Shown: positions 35,501 through 45,568, counted from the first letter of the stretch. The stretch: DNA of 64,000 nucleotides from Phoronis australis (GCA_002633005.1 NMRA01000076.1:590854-654853); one strand, 5' to 3'. Numbers and translations are program-made. The notes: a model not told the origin generated them from the letters alone.

Positions 35501-37030
35501 GATCAGATTTTTACGTCGGATAGTTATCCGGCGTATAAATTTGGGTTGCACAAAACTTGGACAAGGTTCGGATAATTATCAGGCGGATGTCTATGTTAGC
35601 CTAAAGTATATGGCGGATAGGAAAAAAGGATAATATATAAGGCAATACCCATAATTCTTGTAACCATGGTAAATATGGCTGATAAAGATGCGTGAATTTG
35701 TCAATACCTTTTACGTCACAGATCAGCATAACGATAGGATCATTTTTTCTATTCACGAAGTCTGGTTCATTCACAGTCGGGCCGATGATCTTTATGGGTT
35801 CCATCCACAAAACCTATTACCCCCGGCCGGGGAATCGACTCATTTGGTAAAAGCCTGCCTTGATCTCATTCAGCATTTGGGAGGGGGGAGGGTGTTGGAA
35901 ATCTTGCGAATCGGTCCAAAGGTCACACTATTGTCGATGTGACGGGTGCCACAATGCGACTCACTTTTCACTTGCGGAGGCTAGGGAACCGACCACGTTG
36001 CAAGGTATCTAGACACTAACACATGAACAATTCCTCTTCGTGGCAGGCCTGATGTAGACGACAACTAAAACATAATATAGCCTGTCTTTCAACGCGAAAC
36101 TTCTCTCTTAGCTCTTCCTCGCTATATTTGTGACAAGGTTCTGCAATCTCTCTCTCCAACTGTCGTTATCTCTGTCTAAATCTGTACAGTGCGTTGGTTT
36201 TGATTCGTATATGCTAAGTTATCCGATGTCTGAGGGTCGGATAAGTTTATATGATGCGCATAACGTTTAATCCTCGTGAGCGACCGTATGGAGTAGTCAA
36301 TGGGGCAACTCCGGACAGTCTGGGATCACTGAAGTATTCGGCCAATTACATTTTATTGCCTGTGAAGCCGATGGTTTGGTGTTAAGAGCTGCCTGAAGAA
36401 AGGTGACTTGCATTGTGTCGATTTATGACCCACAATACGTGACTGGGAAAAGCCTTTTCAAAATATTGTAGATAAGCCTGTGGAGAGTGAAACCCCTGAG
36501 GTCCTGGTCAAGTCCTCACGACAATTCCACGTTATGGGACAATACGAGTTATACGACGAATATGTGATTTTTATGTAACCCAACCTATCCGATGTATAAG
36601 AGGTTATACCGTCCGACGGACTTATTGTTGTCATTCACGATATCAGAACATTTCTTCCTAAAAAGAATGTTGAATCATATACAAAATAATTCTGGTTAAC
36701 TGAACACACTCCTTAGTTACTGTTAACTGAGAAAAGAATAAGTGTACTTACCGAAAAATATGGTTTCCCATCACTATTCACTCCTCCGATTACAATATCC
36801 GATCCCGCCATTCCTCCGTTTGGAGAAAATCCGAAACCAATCCATCCCGTGGTAGCAACTTCTACTTCAAATGTGATCATGGACGAATCGTATTTCCAGT
36901 AAACATCGTAGACGTTTTCGCGTAGAACTGTTTTATGCGTGTACGATTCACCACTTAAAGACACGTGAGTGCTCCTCACGCTGGTTAAAACCAGAACAGA
37001 GAACAAGACGCAACAAATAAAAACCGTCAT
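20381..37030 (-). CDS. MOXD1: MOXD1-like (DBH-like) copper monooxygenase, complete, 11 exons
   Basis: This is a type II copper monooxygenase of the dopamine beta-hydroxylase/MOXD family, expected in the secretory pathway; the substrate cannot be predicted. The exons on the minus strand are 37030-36752, 33226-33080, 32593-32435, 31536-31453, 29974-29792, 29374-29272, 27704-27538, 26531-26283, 22417-22278, 21099-20931 and 20557-20381. All phases match. The spliced CDS is 1857 nt, or 618 residues plus stop, close to the roughly 613 residues of vertebrate MOXD1. Residues 1-20 form a signal peptide and about 30-170 a DOMON domain. The first copper site has H237, H238 (AHHI) and H310 (EIHYDNP); the second has H391 and H393 (LHSHL) and M466 (DEMCLS). 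The last 20 residues are hydrophobic, suggesting a membrane or GPI tail. All metal ligands are present, so it is probably active. The only weak splice site is the exon 4 donor, GTCGGT. Confidence 0.94.
20931..21099 (-). CDS. MOXD1: MOXD1-like exon 10
   Basis: 169 nt from the acceptor GTCTTTCAG to the donor GTAGGT. It encodes NEYEALTKMTWD and PYHIQCSANGYQSLS. A later in-frame GTAAGA at 20857 was rejected because it gives phase 1 and a premature stop in the final exon. Confidence 0.85.
22278..22417 (-). CDS. MOXD1: MOXD1-like exon 9 (Met copper ligand)
   Basis: 140 nt encoding GGLATTDEMCLSFVLYYPRV then NLTRCSS. The methionine of DEMCLS is the predicted thioether copper ligand. It leaves phase 2 with a GTAAGT donor. 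Confidence 0.92.
22537..22764 (-). mobile_element. Second copy of the tRNA-derived SINE, inverted, cut by the gap
   Basis: The minus strand of this block aligns with about 19680-19890: TTTTACCTCTAAAAATCAAG, ATGCGCATAGCACCGAATGG and GTGGCGGATCTAGGATATCAC are shared in inverse. The tRNA-like head would fall within the N run starting at 22765. It lies in a MOXD1 intron. Confidence 0.75.
22765..22961. other. Assembly gap (N run)
   Basis: 197 unknown bases, bordered on the left by a run of A inside the SINE. Any frame shown across it is meaningless. Confidence 1.
23128..23195. mobile_element. G/C-homopolymer repeat end (CCTAAATCCGCCTATG)
   Basis: An 11-12 base G run and an 8-base C run end in CCCTAAATCCGCCTATG. 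The inverse-like sequence CATAGGCGAATTTAGGGGGG stands at 19126. They are probably ends of related repeats. I cannot pair them as one element because MOXD1 exons lie between. Confidence 0.4.
23744..23960 (-). repeat. Dispersed repeat family, inverted copy in MOXD1 intron
   Basis: GCGCACCCAGC, ATGGGGGCTCGAATTTTTGA and CTTTTACTAAGATTCACGGG are present here. They recur inverted at about 33880-34090, over roughly 200 bases of high similarity. Confidence 0.8.
24360..25703 (-). mobile_element. 5'-truncated LINE with RT and RNase H domains (I/LOA-like)
   Basis: On the minus strand from 25703: GLPQGSPLSPVMYNINTRRR, ILTFADDALIYTEG and VNPSKAAALW (RT). Then IKRCAHGLAALKTMATCR, VEQRQLLIFFKAIELSVIDC and LERIQNTGMRIVLGC (thumb). 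Last, VVYTDGSVKRGERSGWGY, MKMEEVAAEKALAWLQ and VTDSQSML (RNase H). The three RNase H acidic residues (D, E, D) survive, but a stop after GEAY and frame changes show decay. Homology starts abruptly at about 25703, as in 5'-truncated insertions. It lies in a MOXD1 intron. Confidence 0.85.
26283..26531 (-). CDS. MOXD1: MOXD1-like exon 8 (HxH copper ligands)
   Basis: 249 nt, phase 0. It contains IKIFAGVLHSHLLGRKMRLR, with the two histidines of the second copper site, then DFNYQEM and VLPGDEFQMEC. The acceptor is CATATTGCAG and the donor GTAAGT. Confidence 0.93.
26775..26888. mobile_element. MITE with ACATCACGTGACCTAATGAAT inverted ends
   Basis: The left arm at 26775-26797 and right arm (ATTCATTAGGTTACGTGATG, 26867-26887) are inverses with one mismatch. 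The centre contains CCCGGATTCGAGTA, which resembles a tRNA B box. About 110 bp, in a MOXD1 intron. Confidence 0.75.
27538..27704 (-). CDS. MOXD1: MOXD1-like exon 7
   Basis: 167 nt; two entry bases complete an Asn codon. It encodes SSGIRLTLSPTLRQYDAGLI and ends in SYGYCVGDCTKE. The cysteines match the linker disulfides before the second copper domain. The donor is GTACGC. Confidence 0.91.
28225..28650. repeat. Direct repeat pair in MOXD1 intron
   Basis: The unit (CAAAAGTARTNGGGTTACAG ... GCNTTTTGGC ... CAATATT) occurs at about 28230-28290 and 28588-28650 with about 80% identity. No coding signal. Confidence 0.6.
29272..29374 (-). CDS. MOXD1: MOXD1-like exon 6 (third His of first copper site)
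   Basis: 103 nt. It encodes TFYYPPNVGLPFGDE and FLLLEIHYDNPTMAS. The histidine in EIHYDNP is the third ligand of the first site. The donor GTAAGT leaves phase 1. Confidence 0.92.
29792..29974 (-). CDS. MOXD1: MOXD1-like exon 5 (His-His copper ligands)
   Basis: 183 nt, phase 0. It contains the ligand pair in ALAHHIIIYACYGD and ends with SVLFAWAIGGE, nearly identical to vertebrate MOXD1 (FAWAIGGE). Confidence 0.93.
31453..31536 (-). CDS. MOXD1: MOXD1-like exon 4 (start of first copper domain)
   Basis: 84 nt encoding VNVPAKDTVYWCKGFNVPSL followed by AKKHHVLK. The D-T-x-Y-W-C motif and KHHVLK are diagnostic of the Cu2-monooxygenase N-terminal domain. The donor GTCGGT is atypical after GT, but the phase-0 junction to exon 5 restores the family sequence HHVLK-YEPVI. 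Confidence 0.88.
32435..32593 (-). CDS. MOXD1: MOXD1-like exon 3
   Basis: 159 nt, phase 0, acceptor TTTCATCAG, donor GTAAGT. It encodes SDTFRLIFAYGS and later LLLGAITPTPALPNDIITWD. It closes the DOMON domain and leads into the catalytic core. Confidence 0.9.
33080..33226 (-). CDS. MOXD1: MOXD1-like exon 2 (DOMON)
   Basis: 147 nt, phase 0 at both ends (acceptor CCAACAG, donor GTACGT). It ends in RFRRKLDTCDNNDMLIN, equivalent to the FTRELHTCDINDKSI region of vertebrate MOXD1. Confidence 0.9.
33595..34175 (+). repeat. Dispersed repeat family, longest copy, in MOXD1 intron
   Basis: Aligns with 8085-8515 in the same orientation and with 23744-23960 in the opposite one. Open frames inside are short and not protein-like. 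It probably derives from a mobile element I cannot name. Confidence 0.65.
35440..36635 (+). mobile_element. Possible decayed inverted-repeat transposon upstream of MOXD1 exon 2
   Basis: It starts with the same GGCCCGGTTGC end as the MITE at 2612. The right border is uncertain; near 36620, GTCCGACGGACTTATTG is a weak inverse of the left end. Between 36296 and 36580, broken plus-strand frames read like eroded protein (TPDSLGSLKYSANYILLPVK; later KPFQNIVDKPVESETPEVLV). I do not recognise the family. Confidence 0.35.
36752..37030 (-). CDS. MOXD1: MOXD1-like exon 1: start, signal peptide, DOMON start
   Basis: 279 nt encoding 93 residues; the donor is GTAAGT in phase 0. The Met is followed by a hydrophobic stretch (VFICCVLFSVLVLTSV), then the DOMON strands VYWKYDSSMITFEVEV and GWIGFGFSPNGGMAGSDIVI. 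This start is chosen because the signal peptide follows it directly. Confidence 0.93.
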
Positions 37031-38023
37031 GACTACTGCCTTAAATTACTCTAATGTTCTTGTTTTATTGATCCTGTCGTCGTTCAAAATTTTGCTATTC
37101 AAACACATTGCGAAATTGTATCACGTGTTCGCACCAAGTACCTTTAGTGTATACCACGGCAACAGCCCATTGTAAGGCTGTTTGCACAAATGGTGCAGCG
37201 CTCGGATAATTTGTCAGTCAGCGGGTTACGAAATCTAGGACCTGGTGAACGGTACAATTTGGCGAGAGGTCAGGTATCTTCAATGAAAGAGACCGAGTCT
37301 GAGTTTAATTTCAATGAACAATGTGGTATATTTCCATAACAAGGTGCCTAAACCGTGACTGTGTATTTTGGGTGAATGGATCGTGCTTTGTGAGTCCGAT
37401 CCCGTGTATGTGAGTCAGTGAACGGTGTTTGCCGGAACGCAAGTCGTGTATTTGCGTCCGTGACCCGTGTTTAGGATTCCGTTAACCGTGTAGTTTAGGT
37501 ACTTTGCATTGTAACAGGTTTTAAAATAATAAATACTCACTATTAGGAAGCACAACGAATAGAAACATTGACCGAAAAGGTCCTTTTTGATTGAAATGTT
37601 GATTTCTAATAATTCTCATGACAATTTGTTTGATAGCAAAATGCACGATAATTATAGCACATATAGCAATATTTGTCTGCAAATTTTGCTGAACCTTCTG
37701 AGTGGAAATAAAGCCGAAAGCGGTCGGATAGGCTCAAATCACACAGATAAAGGTGACATTTGGCTAAAAATATGGACACTGGGATCCCTTGAATAAAACT
37801 GGACTGAATTGTAGCATTTACCTCGATGCATATGTTAAGTATTTTCACGGCAAGTGATGGTGACGACGGAGTGTTCTACTAGAATTCTATGCCAGCCTTA
37901 CTCTTATTGAGATCCATAAGACGTAAACCGACAAGGTACAGTATTGTACAACTGGTTATCTTATGTCATAAAAAGGCGCGTTTGCCAAAATATTAATTAA
38001 TTATTACTGGGGGGGGGGGGGGG
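37031..38023. other. 5' flank of MOXD1 and intergenic DNA
   Basis: No clear TATA box or CpG island was identified directly upstream of the MOXD1 start. A direct-repeat-like stretch at 37370-37500 alternates CCGTGTNT and GTGAGTC units. It ends in a G run at the gap. Confidence 0.35.
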
Positions 38024-38058
38024 NNNNNNNNNNNNNNNNNNNNNNNNNNNNNNNNNNN
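38024..38058. other. Assembly gap (N run)
   Basis: 35 unknown bases, preceded by about 15 consecutive G residues, a common sequencing stop. Confidence 1.
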
Positions 38059-38513
38059 GTTGTCCCCCTCCTCTGCGCGATGACTAATACAGTACACCTA
38101 TGACTGGACACAGCGGGTCTGCAACCAGGGGCAGACATGTGTGCTTTTTGCCTACGAGCCCGGAAACCCACCGAAAACAACATTTCGCCCGTGTTAAATT
38201 AACTTTTTTTACAAGGCACCTAGAACTCCTTGACCCTGCGCGGCGCGAGCCTACATGCGCACAAAATTCTTTTCTCGTCTCGCGTATACTATTTCACTCT
38301 CGCAGACTCAGAATCACCTCTCAGGGGCCACTTTTTGCGTCTCGCGGACATATTTTTTCTCGGGAACGGGCAGTCCTGCTCCCGTGCGTTATTCCCTATC
38401 AGCGAAAGCTTTTCCATGTGTACCCTCTCACCAACCCGAGCAACCTTGATCGAGAACAACCGGAAAGCGACTGAGAACGAAATTTGGCGCGAGAAGCGAA
38501 GCCAGGCAAGGTG
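38059..38513 (+). other. CpG-rich exon-like block ending in a GTGAGT donor
   Basis: Distinctly richer in CG dinucleotides than its surroundings (GCGCGGCGCGAGCC, CTCGTCTCGCGTA, CTCGCGGACA). It ends CAGGCAAG|GTGAGT. An open frame runs 38230-38514 and ends IENNRKATENEIWREKRSQA. It could be a first exon or a repeat unit. A possible acceptor (CATTTCAG) lies at 39009, but no recognisable protein follows. Confidence 0.35.
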
Positions 38514-41324
38514 AGTAAATTTGATGAATTTCTGTTGTTTTTACTTTCAATGTGAAAACAGGCATCGCTCAAGCCGAAGGTAATTTGTATGTCACTTTGG
38601 CAAATTGCCGTTATTTTTGGTACTAAATCAATAAATTGACCATGGAGTTATGAAATATAACGCAACGCTTGTTTTTTTGTAGTTTTGTTAGGATCTCTGA
38701 TTTTTCGACGCTTTTCTGTTGAAAGATGCGATCGAGAACGCAACGATAAGCAATCGAGAACGCTTTGTTTATGCGATCGGGAACGCATTGTGGTGCGTCG
38801 AACAGTAATGAACTTTTTGCTTATCAAACGTGAAAAAGATTACAAAATAAGTGTGGTACAATGATTTACTCACATTTTGTGTCGTTATTGTGTTACTTTC
38901 GTATCAAAACTGAATAACAACATAGCATATTTCCATTAAATTGCCATGAGCACTACATGTACATCAAGCATAATTTTAGTTTCACAAACGAATTTATTCT
39001 CATTTCAGGAAACAAGTTCACTGTTAATGTGAGGTGAGCTTCAACGAACATGTTACCCACGACGTGAAGGTACACCCGACCAGGGTTTTGAAAAGTACAG
39101 GCCAGACCAAAACTCTGAGAGCAAGGGTTTCACTCACCCAGGAGATGTTCCATGTGGCCTGTCAGCCAGGGGTAAACAAATTGATGCAGCACCGAGATGA
39201 AAGCGAATGTAGAATCTTCTTGAAAAATTGTGTCAGCAAAAGGAAAAAAAATAGCCAGTGAAGTCAAAGAATGATGATGAGCTTGCCTATGGGGAGAGAG
39301 GGGAGTGCGGCAACACTTCAGGAGATGATTCAAAGATTCTCACTCATAAATGTCTGATCAAAAAATTGGCCAGAAGTTGTGTAAACTGGTGTGCTGATAA
39401 AACGGGTTGGATTTTACTTGATGTTTTACTGAAAACATCGATATAGAAATGAACAGATTGACTTGTGGCACCGTGTGGTTTGAATGTACGTTGTGTTTGA
39501 CTGTTTTGTTTTGTAGTATTGGTCCTAAGTTCACCTGCATCACCAGTTCATGATCTCGAGTTTAATGTGACATTGAAAAAGATTGAGAGTTATAATACAC
39601 TGATTTTCTCAAAACGTAGTCAACGGGTTGCCATTAACGTCACTTCAACCACGCACTGTAGTGATTAACACAGAAATCAACAATATTATAGCATTTCTAT
39701 TAAAATATTAATCTTTTATCACACGTACCTCAAAATTGGTCTTACAAAAATATATAAATTTATTCATAGGGAAATCAACAAAACAAATCCATTGAACCTT
39801 TCCAACGAATTACTTTTGGAATGTATTAGCCTAAATCATCACTGAATCCTAGACAATATATTTAGAACTGATTGATAGTATAACAGTCTCTCACAGAAAA
39901 TCAACAACAATATGAAAGCAATTTCTACAATAATCATAGACATATATTTTCATTTAAAATACTCATTGGTCAGAACAATTGTATGTAAGTATTGCCCAAT
40001 GACACTTAGTATGGCAATTTAAATTTTCCTAAACACTACAAAAATGTACTGGTTCAGATCCTTTTGAAGTAACACAAATATAGAAAGAACCTTGAGGAAA
40101 AAAGGTTCAAAACAAAACGTCAAAATTCTATCAGATTAGACAACTACCAACCATAGACTTTGTAAATCTGAATGAACTATAGTGACTTAACAACCTTCAG
40201 CACTGGACTTAATTATTTCATTCATGACGTTTCTGCTTGCTATGCCTGTAGAAGGAGGCATACTGTTTGCACGGCATGCCACATTCACCAGAAAAAGGAA
40301 TGTCTTCGTGCTGTAACGCAGTGTCTCATCAGGCTCACTCTTTCCGTAAACGTTGATCACAGATAGGACACCGAATCGACTTGGTTCCTGAGCACAATGC
40401 TTCATGCTGTGTTTTACTATATTGGTAAAAAAGCTCTTGACGCATGCAACGCTTCAATCACAGTGCTGGTAAAGGTCTTGCTTTGTTGTAGTGTCACTGT
40501 ATTTTATTGCCATGTGGTCATACTAAGTCGATTTCTTAATTCCTGAACGAGGCTCCACAACACACACACACTCCGTTGTGACATGCAGCAGTTGTACTAC
40601 TCTTTTTTGAAGGCGTGGACGTTAACACCCTGAAGGACTCGTCGTGTGGCTACAGTTCAACTGAAAAAATCAAACACATTAAGTCATGTTTGTTAGACTA
40701 AATCTCACTTAGAAATAACGAAAAAAACGATGAAATATAATAAATAATTAACCCATCAACTAATTCCAGTCCGTATTATTCTAAAATTATTGACATAATA
40801 CCGTAACTTGAACGACTATTCAGGCCAATGCAGAGAAAAAATGTACGTTCACGATCGCTTTTTTGCGTTCACGATCGCCATAGAGAATTAACGACATCGT
40901 TCCCGATTGCCGTATTTCACAAGGACCTACTTGTATTAGTAAATATCTCAAATTGTTTCACAAATCATAACTAACAAAGGTGTCACCAGGGACGATTAAA
41001 CTATAAACATCACACGTCTCTTCTTAAAAACCCTGGAATTGCTAATAACAAGTAGAAATTGTCGATTTTACGAGGCGCAAGGCATTTTACCGAAAGCCAT
41101 AGCTTTCTGAGCTCTTTATTTTAAAAAAATAAGCAAAAGCCAAGTATTATTTCAGATCCACAACAAAGGTTAAACTCTGACACTTTTCTGTGTTTAACAT
41201 TCGTACCAAAGTGGCCTCTATTTAAGCAGAAAATGACACTTAAACTCACCGGGTACGTGACTGTCGTCTGCCGTTTTTGGTGCAAGGTCTCGTTATCGAT
41301 CGCCTTCCGGGCGTTCTCGATCGC
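38447..41324. repeat. Mirror-symmetric array of the motif GCGATCGAGAACGC
   Basis: Plus-orientation units stand at 38448-38460, 38467-38479, 38728-38741, 38750-38763 and 38773-38786. Minus-orientation units stand at 40846-40858, 40865-40878, 40898-40910, 41291-41303 and 41311-41324. The outer pair on each side sits beside a GTGAGT donor, reading IENxRKAxxNE, and the inner triplet follows inside the presumed intron. The layout is 2+3 / 3+2. DNA between (39.0-40.8 kb) is AT-rich with no recognised gene. Confidence 0.6.
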
Positions 41325-42017
41325 GGGTTGGCCCACGATATTTCATTAATTACATGCTAATCCTTTATTCAGCAGTGAAGACGTGAGACCTTATATCTGA
41401 CCTACCCTCTACGTCATTTTTCGTGACATAAGACCCATAGACACGATTAGGTCGCATGGCAATGGACAACATGTGCAGAGAAGAAAGGTGCTATATAGCC
41501 GCTTGATATTTTATTAATATGCTGATTCTTGTTGCTTGTTACTCAAAACTAGTTGAAAACGGCTGAAGTGTAATGCGACGAATGAGAAGTCGCAATGTAT
41601 TTTACGTTGGCCAGTGACCGGTTGCATGATACAGACACACCAAGGATTCCACTATAGTTTCTGAATTTCAGCACGTTTGTGGATTTTGGTTTACTCACTG
41701 ATGTTATATTTTTTCTATCGCTTTATGTCTTACTAAATTATACCAGTAAAACGAGTCCCTATTTCACTTAAATTAGGGGCGTTGAAGAAATGGTCCCTAT
41801 TTATCTTCAAATAATATTAAGAACTTACCGTATAATTTACTCTCGATATTTATCAAAGCTAAAAGTTAACTTAGCAATACTGACGATGTGGCTGAAGAAA
41901 TACGCTGACGGGGAACATAGTCGTGTCCCTTTACATGTAGGTCTGTTTCACAGAACTGACCGCAGACGCCCCAGAGCTTTATAGTCAAACCTGTTTTTCC
42001 TACTTGCTGAAACAAGT

Positions 42018-42852
42018 GCTTCAATGTGAATTGTTCTAAAACTCCCTTGACCTCCACACCCCTTGACCCATAGCCCCCTCGACCCATGACCCACGACCCA
42101 CCAGTTACAATAAGCAGGTTTCGAGTTATCTACTCGTCTTCGGCTTCACTGGGTCTGGCTGTGGACACTTCATATTTTTGCAATTAAAAGAGTCGAGTCG
42201 GCAAATTTGAAAGCCAAAAACAAAAAATAGCAGAAAAAATAAAAAAAACAAAAACAAAAAAATCGACCAAATCAAAACAAGGACCTACCAACGTTACAAA
42301 TGTCGTTCCCGGCAGAGTGTAATCGTCTCTTCTGCTCTTCAGTGAATGGAAGATATTTTTGGGAGATTTCGAGAAACTTACGAATATGAAATTTCTTCAG
42401 TGAATACACTTCAGCTTGAAAAACAAACTGTTAACAAATATCGCATCTCAAAGTTACATAGAGTATATTATAAACGAGTATACGACTGAAAACAAATAAC
42501 AAAAATGTGAAATTATTTGAATACACGTTAACGTACTCTCTTTCTAAGTTTAGTAGAACAGGGTCACTGGTAGGCGATCGTGGAGCTATTTCCGTGAGAA
42601 TGATACCACACACAAAATCCGCCATTACAGATCATGTTTTTACGCCACGTTCTATTTTTAATCACCAGTCTTGAGCCAGAGCAGATTCGCGTAGTTAAGT
42701 TTTATGGAAAAGTCACTCACGGACGTAATAAGATTATGAAATGTGTAAAAAGCGGAAAGATTCCTCTATTGCCATAGGTCATAGGTCGAGGGGTTGCGGG
42801 TCGTGTGCGGGTCGAAGGGGTTGAGGGGGTTTAGAACAATCCCTTCAATGTA
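42018..42852. mobile_element. Foldback element with GACCC-rich inverted arms
   Basis: The left arm 42018-42105 (TTCAATGTGAATTGTTCTAA, then repeated GACCC/TTGACC units) is matched inversely by 42768-42852. The arms are about 80 bp, imperfect, and the total is about 835 bp. The interior contains a minus-strand ATGGCGGATTTTGTG frame (42625-42538, then GTACGT) with no recognised homology. Confidence 0.65.
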
Positions 42853-42903
42853 CGAAAATCGATGTTCTTCCCACGTGCTGGTGTGGTAGTAAATATGCTG
42901 CTA

Positions 42904-43140
42904 GATAATTTCTGAACAAGTCAACATTCTCCGCATCGTCCTGTTGAATGTAACCGCCGAGTTCACCAGGTCTAAAAGTATCCTGCGGAACTGATAGCAG
43001 CCCTCGGGTGTCACAAATGCAGTTTTCTCGTTACACGCCTCTACCGTGGGAATCTGGCAGTAGCCCTTCGCGAATTCAAACTTCGAGAAGAAACGTCGAC
43101 CACACAGAGTCTCAACGTCGCAATCATACTTAATTAATGC
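42904..43140 (-). mobile_element. Ty3/gypsy reverse transcriptase fragment
   Basis: The minus-strand frame reads RRFFSKFEFAKGYCQIP, NEKTAFVTPEGCYQFRR and LVNSAVTFNRTMRRML. This matches the gypsy RT order (YFSKIDLxxGYxQIP, KTAFVTxxGxYQFxxMPFGLxNAPATFxR). Substitutions at invariant positions (ILLDLVNSA for MPFGLxNAP) and a stop show decay. No LTRs or integrase were seen nearby. Confidence 0.8.
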
Positions 43141-45480
43141 ACCAGCACCAGGAAAGTCAACTTATCAATAATGTCTCTTCACGCTTGTTTTTGATTCTGA
43201 GTGTTTAAAATGAATACTAAACGGTACTTGCTTCAGCCTATAACTACGAAAATTGACTGCCTCTACGTCACTGAAATCTTTATGAGCAAAATAAAATTAC
43301 CGTTAAGTAATTCCTACATAGTCTACTGAATCAGAAGAGCGTGACTAACACCGTGGACGGGTTCATCAACAGTTCTGGGAGGGATCGTTGTTGACCTGGA
43401 GGACGCAATAAAATGCCTGTCTGAGCGGTAACCGTGGGTTTGGTGAAAGGAAAACTTGTAAGACAAGGTGTGAAAAAATTGGCCGTTGGAGACCGCAACG
43501 CCGTTCACATTCATTTATAGACTTTGAACAGATGAAAGTTTTGTCTCATAACAGCGCCAAAAACACGTTGGATATGTAAATAAAGCAGGCGATAGATTGA
43601 TGACCCCCTACCGGATATTAATGACATCCTGTTTTAAAGTTCTCGCAGGCGGGAATTTATATCACGTGATAGCATGTCCACTCATGCAATGATCATTCGG
43701 AGGAAGATAGCAGACCGGGACGGTAAAGAACGTTTATTTAATTTTTTGAAAATACTGACTCGATTTTGGCACACAAGATTTGCCTGGCTAATCTATTCAC
43801 CAATCAGTTAGAATTATCCAGCTAGATATATGGACATTGGTTTCAAGTGGCCTCTGTGTTTTTCTGGTAAACGGTCTCCAAACGGAATGTTTGCATGTTA
43901 CTTTTATGTCACATTAAGGGAAGAAGGTGATTTAGATGATTTTTGAAATGTCTTTGATATAAGTAGAATAATTTTTTATAATTTTATTGATTTTGACATC
44001 ACGTTATTGCATTTTCTTTGTACTGGTTGCACATTAAACAATTAGGCAATAGCCCCAGCTCTGCTATCTTTCACGTCCATGGTTACTTCAGAAGGCAATG
44101 GTAACTTTGGATTATATCAATTTCCAGATGTTCAGTATTCAATTTCAACAAAGTTTCTAAGAATACGCTTACACTTTTAGTATTAATCTCAGTCTAAAAG
44201 TTGGAAAAAACAAGCTTAAAATATTTTGTTAGCCACTAGGTGTCAGAACAGCCAATTAACGACAGACAAAATAGAAAATATCGTGTGCTTGCCATTCCCA
44301 ACATGTTTGTTTCCTGAATCCTTCTGTGCTTCTCAAACCAAACATCAGTTTGTGCCAACTGTGACACTGTTGAAAAAGTAAAAAAATGGCATTGGAACAT
44401 CGATTATTGACACAGCAATAGACTTCCGAGATGTCTGCCCCTTGTTACATTCACGTTTAAGATTCTGCTCACAATTATGAGCTTCTGGAATTTACAGTCA
44501 TTACCTGTCCTGTCTAACTGACGGCAAGGCTACACACTCTGCAAACAAGTGGATCGAATTTAAGTGCAAGAAACGTATCAGTGCTGAAAAGCTTTATTTT
44601 TTGTGTCAAAACATATTAGCTACTCTATTACACACAGTGTTACAGAAAGTTTACAGATGTTTCAAAAATCAAAAGAGTTCTTAAACCAGGAAAAGGATCA
44701 AAATGATGAACTTATGGAAAAGTATCATGACGAAATTATTAGCAAGGGGTTTTAGACAACAACTACACAAACAAAGGAAACTTGAAAACCTTTCCAACTT
44801 CAAAACATTGCTGAATTATCTCTAGTTTGGGGGCATAGAAAAATATTATTTGGCTTGTCCAAATTTTAGAGCTTTGCAATATTGGCCGTCCCAAACACAA
44901 TGTACTGGCTGTAGTTTTTACCAACGTATAAGTGACAAGCACTGCTTTTATATTCAGACCATTTTCAAGGAATGGACAGTGTCTGGAATTTGAAAAATAA
45001 AGAAAAGGCAAAAATCATAATGAGGAAAATTCAATTTTACCTCAGATTTCGGGAAGATGTCCCGAAGTGGACAATTTGTAGCGTAGTCTTGAAAAATATT
45101 TATTCTTCTCATTACATAAGCTCCATACCAGGACCCGTCGGAATAAACCTTTGTGCTTCAGTAAACGCTTTTCAATTTTACACAAGAACTGTTGCCAACT
45201 TTGGACATTTTTCAATTTTTCAAAGGCTGAACAACAGTGTTGTAGATGCTCAAATTTTTACCATATGTTTTCATTGACAGCTGTACAGTACAATCACTGT
45301 TGGTAGTCCACTTTTTCTGAGAACTCTGACAAACGGCAGAAAAAAATCATTGGACTTTATTGTCCAAGTTTTAGTTTTTGTGGGGACATTTTGATACTAA
45401 GTAACAAATTAATAACCTATTGGTAAAATTGTCAGAAAATTTGGGAAGGTGGGGTAAAAAAATTAAAAAAGTTCTTCGTA
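43141..45480. other. Intergenic AT-rich DNA, nothing convincing
   Basis: Short open frames (for example 43323-43514 minus and 44972-45277 plus) lack recognisable motifs or splice support. Confidence 0.4.
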
Positions 45481-45488
45481 ATGTTTTT

Positions 45489-45568
45489 TCGGAGTAGTGG
45501 GACTTCGGAGTAATGTTATTTTCGGGGTGGTGGGCTTTTGAAGTAGTGGGACATCGGAGTGGTGACCT
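45489..45568 (+). repeat. Five-unit ~16 bp tandem repeat (TCGGAGTAGTGGGACT)
   Basis: Units begin at about 45489, 45505, 45522, 45539 and 45554 with drift (TCGGAGTAATG, TCGGGGTGGTGGGC, TGAAGTAGTGGGAC). A small minisatellite. Confidence 0.75.

Noticed and set aside
42538-42625. ATGGCGGATTTTGTG start on the minus strand followed by a GTACGT donor-like site
   Set aside because: It looks like a first exon, but no second exon or homology was found and it lies inside a foldback repeat.
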